Origin: Gonatopus flavifemur
Lineage: Eukaryota > Arthropoda > Insecta > Hymenoptera > Dryinidae
Direction: 5' to 3'
Assembly: GCA_018340375.1 (NCBI GenBank)
Contig: JAFFJZ010000009.1
Span: 14,214,501 to 14,278,500 of the forward strand
DNA length: 64,000 bases
Positions 57,722-64,000 of this stretch are shown piece after piece. Position 1 is the first letter of the stretch; the number at the start of each line of letters is the position of its first letter. Position numbers and translations under genes: made by a program. A model generated the notes under the pieces. That model made no database searches. It was given only the letters and a program-made list of their open reading frames with translations, and was not told the DNA's origin.

Positions 57722-58197
57722 GACCTGATTACAGTTTATACAGTTACCTCACTCCTCGTCGGTGAGCGTCCACAAGTTTTGAATGTGCGTGTGTGATTTT
57801 CTCCAGCCAAGAACATGGCGACCGATCACGTGATCATGCTCCATATCCAAATTTTGTATATTGCGCCAGGGAAACTCACACACGCACATTCAAAACTTGT
57901 GGACGCTCACCAACGAGAAGTGAGGTAACTGTATAAACCATGGAGGAAGAAAAACAGGAGGGAGCATAGTAGTGGGGAGGGTAAGATTTCTTGGAGCCGG
58001 AAGTGTCCGCCATTATCCTTCAAAAGAGACACCAGACTGAGAATATTCCGAGTGCACATCGATGTGTTAGTTACGTATGTACACATTTTTCCAATATGGC
58101 GGCATACACGAAGAGACACCAAACTTGGCTTCACCCCCACCACTACTATGCTCCCTCCTGTTACTTCTTCCTCCATGGTATAAACTGTGACCTGATC
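57722..58197. mobile_element. Palindromic MITE (57731-58188) with 9-bp flanking repeat
   Basis: The flanking nonamers GACCTGATT and GACCTGATC match at eight positions. The inverted arms ACAGTTTATA, CCATGGAGGAAGAA and AACAGGAGGGAGCATAGTAG are mirrored at 58125-58188. The left arm is split at its TA by a second MITE (57741-57931). Non-coding; ORFs here are shadows of the arms. Confidence 0.65.
57741..57931. mobile_element. TA-flanked MITE nested in the left arm
   Basis: CAGTTACCTCACTCCTCGTC and its near mirror (AACGAGAAGTGAGGTAACTG) with TA on both sides. GGTGAGCGTCCACAAGTTTT and GAATGTGCGTGTGTGA are mirrored inside, so arms are about 80 bp. Confidence 0.75.
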
Positions 58198-58225
58198 CCT
58201 CTTCCGTCTTTACGGAGAAAACACC

Positions 58226-58366
58226 GCATGCAGGGTGCTCCCGATAGCTGCTCCGAGCAGGAACAGGAACAAGTTTCGACCAATCAAAAAATTAAAAATT
58301 TTTCTCCTAATTCTTTGATTGGTCGAAACTTGTTTCTGTTCCTACTCGGAGCAACTCTCGGAAGCA
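58226..58366. mobile_element. GGGTGCTCCCGATAGCTGC palindromic MITE
   Basis: Arms include CTCCGAGCAGGAACAGGAAC and AAGTTTCGACCAATCAAA, mirrored as TTTGATTGGTCGAAACTTG and TTTCTGTTCCTACTCGGAG. The spacer is about 30 bp. Non-coding. Confidence 0.7.
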
Positions 58367-58382
58367 CGGTTTCTAAATCCAT

Positions 58383-58515
58383 CTCAGACAGCGTTGCCAA
58401 TAAAATTATGATACATGGCGTTCATTGGTCAATTCTGATGAAATCGACGATATGATTGGTTAATCCAAGAGAACTGACCAATCAGCATTGCGTATCATAA
58501 TTTTATTGGCATCGC
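58383..58515. mobile_element. GCCAATAAAATTATGATAC palindromic MITE
   Basis: TCAGACAGCGTTGCCAATAA and AATTATGATAC at the left mirror GTATCATAATTTTATTGGC, ATCGCTGA at the right; ATTGGTCA/TGACCAAT pair inside. It directly precedes the next MITE. Confidence 0.7.
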
Positions 58516-58633
58516 TGATCCCAGATAGCACAAAGTTTGTGAAGAATTCTTCAAGAGCATCATTTGAATTCTTGAGTCTTCGAATCGAACGGTTATTTAA
58601 GAATTCCTCGACGAACTCTATGCTATCTGGGAT
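58509..58633. mobile_element. CCCAGATAGCA-ended MITE
   Basis: ATCCCAGATAGCACAAAG faces CTATGCTATCTGGGAT; inner GAAGAATTCTTCAAGAGC and AAGAATTCCTCGACGAAC pair imperfectly. Related ends are found at 28.85 and 54.1 kb. Confidence 0.7.
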
Positions 58634-59084
58634 GGTTTCAACCCATTAAGTCCGGGGAATGCAGGATTTCGACTGTAATCTGAGACGTTGCAAACGATAT
58701 ATAAATCATTGAAAACTCATGGCAAAAATACCTTATCTACTATTTTCGAGGTTGCTCTTTCGGTTGCTGAGGTCAAAATTACCTTCAAATGGCGCTGGAA
58801 TACCGATATGGCCGATTTGAAATGAAAAGTCGACAAAAAATTGGAGGATATTTGACTTTGTGATTTTTTCACAGGTTGAAAATGCACTCAAAATTATTCA
58901 AAACATCAACCAAGGGTGCACAAAATATCTCAACTTCACGATAGAATTTTTTCCCAGACTTGAAGGGAACCTAACCTTTCTCAATTTACCATATATTGAC
59001 CAAAATAACTCGCAATTCGGAGAATCTAGAGAAAATTGACAGAACATATAATTTTATTCGTTCAGTATTCTTCAAGAGAAGTAC

Positions 59085-59790
59085 CCGGAGGTTTTTGAGG
59101 TCGCTGACCACGAATCAAACATCAGATACCCACAATTCAAAATGACGGATCCAAGATGGCGGACGAAAAGTCAGAAAGAACCTCGAAAATGGATGAAAAT
59201 CGGTATGCTTAGGTTTTTGAGGTTCCTGATTACGAATCCATTATCAGATTTTCAAAATTCAAGATGGCGGACCTGGGATGGTGGATGAAAAGTCAAAAAA
59301 AGCCTCGGAGATGGATTGAAATCGATCCACCGAGGTTTTGGAGGTCGCTGATTACGAATTCAGCATTAGATTTCCAGAATTCAAGATGGCGGACCCAAGA
59401 TGGTGGACGAAAATTCGAGAAAACTCTCGAAGATGGATGAAAATCGGTATACTTAGGTTTTTGAGGTCATTGACAACGAATCCAGCATTAGATTCTCAAA
59501 ATTCAAAATGGTGGATCCGATATGGCGGACGAAAAGTCAAAAAAAGCCTCGAAAATGGATGAGAATTGGTATGCTGAGGTTCTTGAGGTCACTGACAACG
59601 AATCCAGCATCGGATTTCCAAAATCCAAGATGGCGGATTCCATATGGCATATTGAAATTCATAAAGTGCTTCTAAATCACGAGAAAATGTGTATACGAGG
59701 AGATTTTTGGGGTCGTTCACAACGTATTTAGAGTTGGATTTCAATAATTCCAGATGGCGGATCCAATGTAGCATACCGCAATTCATGATA
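59085..59790 (+). repeat. ~120-bp tandem repeat, 'AATTCAAGATGGCGGA' type
   Basis: About six units share TTTTTGAGGTC(G/A)CTGA, ACGAATC(C/A)A(G/A)CAT, AATTCAAGATGGCGGA(C/T)CC, AAGATGG(C/T)GGACGAAAA and CCTCGAAAATGGATGAAAAT. This core is the complement of the array at 35470-35935. Overlapping ORFs arise from the repeat phase and are not genes. Confidence 0.7.
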
Positions 59791-59819
59791 TGACTAAAAA
59801 TCATGTAATAACCCAAACA

Positions 59820-61010
59820 GACACGAAGATATCTTTTAGAATTCTAAAAGATATCTTCCAAAAGTACAAGAAGTCTTGAAGAATTTCCTAAAAGATATCT
59901 TTTCGTATTCGGAAAGATGTCTCATGCAACATGAATAGATTTCTAAAAGCTGTCTCGGAGACTTCTCCAAGATATCTTCAAGAAGAAATTAAGAAATCTA
60001 GAAGAGTTCTTCAAGATTTCTTAAAGATGTCTTGCAAAATTCATAAAAATGTCTTGGAAGAAGCTTGAATTCATTCACGAAAAAAAATTCTAACACCTCT
60101 TCTTTTTCCTTCTCCTCCCTCTCCCCATATTTGTCCTCGTCGCTCTCGCACTCCTATGAAGTTGACTTTATCTCAATCCTTGAGGTTGCGGGAATCGAAC
60201 TCGCGCATCTTACGATGTACTTACGCTTCAGTGACCTGAGCTATAGAGAAAGGTCGGTTTTGATGTATATGATTGTCAATATAACACAGTGGAATCGTGT
60301 CAGTGGTGTACGTTTTCAGAGTAGAAGTGATCTTTTGAAAAAACTGTTATTATATAAACAAATGTCAGATAAGTTGGTCGTGGATACCACAGATTCTTCC
60401 TAAATTATTTCTATCCCAATGTTATTGAAGAATAACTCAATAATGAGTATGAATGAGAATTTTTGTGAATTTACTTGAAGGCTGTACATAAAATTGAGCG
60501 TAAGAAGTTCAGTAATTTGTAAAATATTTGTGTCTTGAAGATTCATTAATTCCAGTGTGGGTATTAAAAGGTTACAAAATCGTAATTTTCGCACAATTTA
60601 AAATCTCTTGGCATGTTTATAGATTTTTCAAGCTTTCGATTTGTGACCGAATTTATGACATGTGTAATTCGATTATAATTAAAGGCACATTCCGAGTGTT
60701 ATTCATGTCAATTCATATGATCAAGTATTTATAACTTAAACCTGCTGACAATCTATCTTCTTAAACGTATTTTGTTAAAGTCTTCCAGGAAAATATCTTT
60801 CAAACGCTTCTCAAAGATATCTTTAAGATATCTCGCATGGTCGTCTTGAAGATGTCTTGAATCGAGACATCTTTTAGAAATCTTTCACAAGATGTCTTTC
60901 CAACACTTCTGGAAGATATCTTTGAGAACTCTTCAAGAACGTTCTTGAAGATCTCTCAATTGAGTATTCTTTTAGATATCTTCAAGAACTGCGTGCTGTG
61001 TGGGAATGTT
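59820..61010. repeat. AAGATATCTT-rich repeats with CCCA-CACAG-like ends
   Basis: Left block 59820-60065 and right block 60770-61005 are dense in (A)AAGATATCTT(T/C), TTCTTGAAGA and AAGATGTCTT words. The left begins CCCAAACAGACACGAAG and the right ends GAACTGCGTGCTGTGTGGG, suggesting one element with satellite-like ends interrupted by 60070-60770. The middle holds a tRNA-like segment and no gene. Confidence 0.45.
60183..60262 (-). ncRNA. tRNA-like segment (SINE head candidate)
   Basis: On the minus strand TATAGCTCAGGTCACTGAAG fits box A and D-arm, and GCGAGTTCGATTCCCGCAAC fits box B and T-arm at correct distance. The acceptor stem strands (CTTTCT and CTCAAGG) pair poorly. Confidence 0.55.
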
Positions 61011-61757
61011 TATACAGGGTTTCACGGTAGGAAATTGGTTATTTCCGTCCGTTGGCCGTTTCATATGAACGTTTCCCAACTCAAACCACGTGGGGGTGGA
61101 CGGCAAGAGTCTCTTCTTTTTTTCTTTTTTCTTCGTATTTTTTGAATTTCAATTTTTTTGGTATTGTTTTTATGTTCTTTTCTTCAATTTTTCAATTATA
61201 TTTTTATAATCTTCTTTATGTTTCCTTATTTTCACTCATGACTCATACATGACTGAACAAGCTCATTCTGTTCATATTCAAGCCTGAATTATCGATAGAG
61301 AGCTTCTATTCTTCCACTTTTTTTCCTTGAAGATTCGCATGAAATCTGTCTTTACAATCTTTACAATAATGCAAATCACAAGTGCAGCAGTATATGTATG
61401 TGCGAATAATATATTCCTTCGTGGAACATTTTTTTGACTTGTTTCGTGACGAAAGTTATGTCTTTTATTATGCCTCTTCTGTCCAATATCCAAATAATGT
61501 CTAGCAACACTCATAGCAACATCTTTCGTACCAATCTTTTCTGATTCAGGATTTGATAAATGATAAATCACAAGTGCATTTGTGATAGCAGCTTGAATTA
61601 AACGTGTGAAAACTACATAAGTTCACTTTTTACTAGGTATACATGTCTGCACGTTGTTGCAGTGACTCTCGTGGAGATCTACTCCACCCATGAATCGATT
61701 GTGAACATGAAAAGCGTGAGGAAATGGAAGAGATATTCTTGAATGATCTTTTGCACT
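61010..61757. other. No gene supported
   Basis: Begins with a TATACAGGGTTTCACGG motif, reminiscent of a mariner-type left end but without partner, then a long T-rich tract (61100-61230). A 97-codon minus ORF (61571-61278) has no recognised domain. Confidence 0.35.
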
Positions 61758-61758
61758 A

Positions 61759-63046
61759 CGAGGGTGGATTGATAAGTTTCCGGCCTGACCAAGAAAAACA
61801 ACGTTTTTAAGAATTTTTTTTTTTATTTCTCAACATAATCTCCTCCAAGGCTGATACATTTCTCATAGCTGTGTTCTAGTCTAGTAATGCCATCTCTATA
61901 GACTGATTCGTCAAGCTCCTCAAAATACCCATTTACAGCTTCGATTACTTCTTCATTGTCCGCAAATCTCTTACCGCCAAGCCATTTTTTGAGGTTAGGA
62001 AACAGATAATAGTCACTCGGGGCTAGGTCTGGAGAGTAGGGAGGGTGCGGCATTAATTCAAACTTCAGATCGTTGATTTTAGCCATCGCAACGATTGACG
62101 TGTGCGCTGGTGCGTTATCGTGATGAAACAAGATTTTTTTCTTCGCCAGATGAGGTCGTTTAATTTTCACTTCGTGGCTCAAACGTTGCAATAAGTCTGC
62201 GTAGTATTGACCAGTGATAGTTTTACCCTTTTCAAGGTAATCAATGTATATAATACCTCTTGCATCCCAAAAAACAGTAGCCATAACCTTGTTCGCCGAA
62301 AAATTGTTTTGCCTTCTTTGGAGTTGGTTCCCTGGTCCAATCCACTGTTTAGACTGTTCTTTGGTTTCAGGAGTGTAGTGGTGGACCCAAGTTTCGTCAA
62401 CGGTTACGAATCGACGCAAAAATTCGCTTGGATTACGCTTATACAACGCCAAATTGGCGGTAAAAATGTTCTTTCGAATCAATTTTTGGTCGACTGTTAG
62501 CAAACGCGGCACCCATCTTGCACAGAGCTTTTCCATATACAAATGTTGGTGCAAAATATTTTGTACACGTTCATATGACATCTTACAGGTCTCAGCTATC
62601 TCACGAACTTTTAATCTGCGATCTTTCAGCACTATTTGATGGATTTTCCGATCATATCTGGAGTTGTGACCTCAATGGGGCGTCCTGAGCGAGGCTCATC
62701 AGAGGTGCTCACACGACCCTTTTTAAACTCGGAAACCCACTGCTTAACGGTTGAATATGATGGGGAGGATGTCCCCAGTGTTGAGTCCATCTCTTCTTTA
62801 ATCTCCTTCGGCGTTAACCCCTTCAAATAAAAGTATTTGATGACAGCACGATTTCCCAGCTTTTCCATTTTTACGAAAAACACAGAGGCGTCTTGGTCAG
62901 CGTGCTCTCAAAACTAAACTAATATGGCGATCGGACTGAAACTATAGCTACAAGCTATCTAAGGATGGTACTATAGAACGCCACCTCAAGGTAGGCCTAG
63001 TGGCGCCATCTCTTGGTCAGGCCGGAAACTTATCAATCCACCCTCG
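61759..63046 (-). mobile_element. Mariner (DD34D), 1288 bp, frameshifted
   Basis: TIRs CGAGGGTGGATTGATAAGTT and AACTTATCAATCCACCCTCG are flanked by TA (61757-61758, 63047-63048). One minus-strand transposase gene fills the element. It is a different subfamily from the 27.4 kb mariner by TIR sequence. Confidence 0.93.
61823..62868 (-). pseudogene. Mariner transposase with a single frameshift (irritans-like)
   Basis: The N-terminal frame ([23 protein letters not shown]…[16 protein letters not shown]) ends at a stop near 62632. The next frame carries on without gap (KDRRLKVREIAETCKMSYERVQNIL…). The break lies in an A-run of the GGAAAATCC at about 62650-62658, where one missing A would explain it. 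Downstream everything is open: WVPR-LT linker, catalytic VTVDETW, FHHDNAPAHTS and SPDLAPSDYYLF with 34 intervening residues (DD34D), ending GGDYVEK. No nonsense codon is present. The motif set fits the irritans subfamily, from family knowledge. Confidence 0.92.
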
Positions 63047-63126
63047 TATATCGTTTTGAGGGTAACATTGGAGTCACTCCTGTAGCTGATGAAGCTATAG
63101 AGACCTGCTTAGAATCCATCACACTG

Positions 63127-63450
63127 ACACAATTAGGGATCCTTTAATGAGGGATCGGACAATCAGTCGCCATTAGTGGGATACTTCCGGTTTTTTCTAT
63201 AGTTTAGTTAAGCATGCATAGTGTATGTTATTTTATTAAAATCATTTTTCTCAAATGTATTTACATGCTTTGTTCGAAGACTGTTTCGGATTCACTCAAT
63301 TGTAAGTATTATACATGAATAAGCTGACTTTAAATATGTATCTCGAATATTTTCATAAATATCAGTACCTATCCCACTAATGGCGGCCGACCAATCCGTA
63401 ATCAGCAGTTGATTGTCCGATCCCTCATTAAAGGATCCCTAGACACAATT
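63127..63450. mobile_element. 308-bp MITE with 8-bp target duplication
   Basis: AGGGATCCTTTAATGAGGGA and TCGGACAATCA at the left mirror TGATTGTCCGATCCCTCATT, AAAGGATCCCT at the right, with GCCATTAGTGGGATA/TATCCCACTAATGGC as a second pair. The octamer ACACAATT is directly repeated at 63127-63134 and 63443-63450. The terminal CTAGGG/AGGG is slightly uneven. Mobilised probably by a hAT- or P-type transposase. Confidence 0.75.
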
Positions 63451-64000
63451 GATTCCACTCTTTTGATCATGTTTTGAAACAAATGTGCCTCTGGGAGCTT
63501 TTTTATCAATTATGTTTCTAGCCGATACTCTGTTGTTTCGAATAGTTCCTGTGGTTTTCAGTCCCAATCTTTTCATCATGGGGATCAAAAGTCGACTCCT
63601 GAATGTCACTTTCTCCGGTAGTTTTCCAGTGTTTCCGATCTCACTCGAATTCTAATTGAAGATCTTACTGGATGGCTTGTTGATTTTGAGGATTACATGC
63701 GCCATATTGGGGCCGCCATATTGGATTTTTCGAAAGGCCACGTTCCTTTTGGAAGTACTTGAATGGACGAACATTTCAAGCTATCATTTGTTATTTTTGA
63801 ACGCTCTCAAATTCGGGCAGAGAGGTGATCCGGTCGACGTGGAACGCCCCATGAGGATTTGTTTGATCATCAAGAATCGTTCCGCAGATTTTCGTGAATT
63901 TTTCATCATTCTCAAAATGTGTGTAATACATCCTTAAGAAATCTGAGTATAAATTCTCCCTGAACATCAGGTTGTTCATCAAGAGTTCAGTTTGAATTCA
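63451..64000. other. No gene supported
   Basis: A 93-codon plus ORF (63656-63937) and a minus shadow have no motif. GCGCCATATTGGGGCCGCCATATTGG at 63700-63725 recalls the 'AAGATGGCGG' repeat words, but no array is present. Confidence 0.35.

Noticed and set aside
57907..58455. 89- and 154-codon ORFs in the MITE cluster
   Set aside because: They span several distinct palindromes and their junctions, and have no conserved motif.
61014..61030. CAGGGTTTCACGG as a mariner left end
   Set aside because: No inverted partner is found within about 2 kb, so a bounded element cannot be supported.

Overview
This 64 kb window is AT-rich, intron-bearing, TE-dense eukaryotic DNA. Mariner-type, P-type, foldback and hAT-like elements, non-LTR retrotransposon pieces and THAP-domain transposases with short GT-AG introns all point to an insect. 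I cannot fix the order or species. No prokaryotic gene, rRNA operon, CRISPR array or obvious conserved host gene is visible. Almost every coding sequence I can support belongs to a mobile element.

Layout. 0.8-1.1 kb: pogo-like MITE. 2.3-10.6 kb: exons of an unrecognised gene (2270-2495, 3777-3904, and a later exon ending at 10570) with a 4.5 kb foldback transposon (5229-9742) between them. That foldback has 9-bp target duplications and arms of inverted 174-bp satellite-like repeats. 10.8-14.2 kb: several palindromic MITEs and a small exon. 14.4-18.6 kb: a composite element with CCCTGGT...ACCAGGG ends holding a ~66-bp tandem array, a 5S rRNA-like segment and an intact DD41D mariner-like transposon (16351-18382). 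20.4-21.5 kb: LINE reverse transcriptase remnant split by a hAT-like MITE. 21.7-26.3 kb: decayed THAP/P-type transposase gene, also split by a MITE. 27.4-28.7 kb: mariner with three nonsense codons. 30.2-31.5 kb: nested MITEs and an imperfect tandem repeat. 32.6-35.0 kb: second DD41D copy (one nonsense codon) beside a deleted mariner. 36.0-43.6 kb: a long-TIR element broken by a structurally complete 5.7 kb P element (36439-42125). 43.6-44.7 kb: foldback MITE sharing the DD41D-type terminus. 45.1-46.5 kb: broken non-LTR retrotransposon. 46.6-47.2 kb: tentative small spliced gene. 48.2-56.5 kb: MULE-like element enclosing a 4.08 kb near-perfect palindrome (48396-52473). 57.4-58.6 kb: run of nested and abutting palindromic MITEs. 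59.1-59.8 kb: tandem array. 61.8-63.0 kb: mariner with one frameshift. 63.1-63.4 kb: hAT/P-like MITE.

The window reads as a layered insertion record. Target duplications, reading frames and intron phases can be re-joined across insertions at several sites, giving relative ages. The most notable objects are the complete four-exon P-type transposase gene with TIRs and an 8-bp target duplication, whose unoccupied target site survives in the sister arm of the host element; the 9-bp-TSD foldback with dimeric higher-order repeats; and the 4 kb palindrome with 8-bp target duplications and tRNA-like promoters in both arms.
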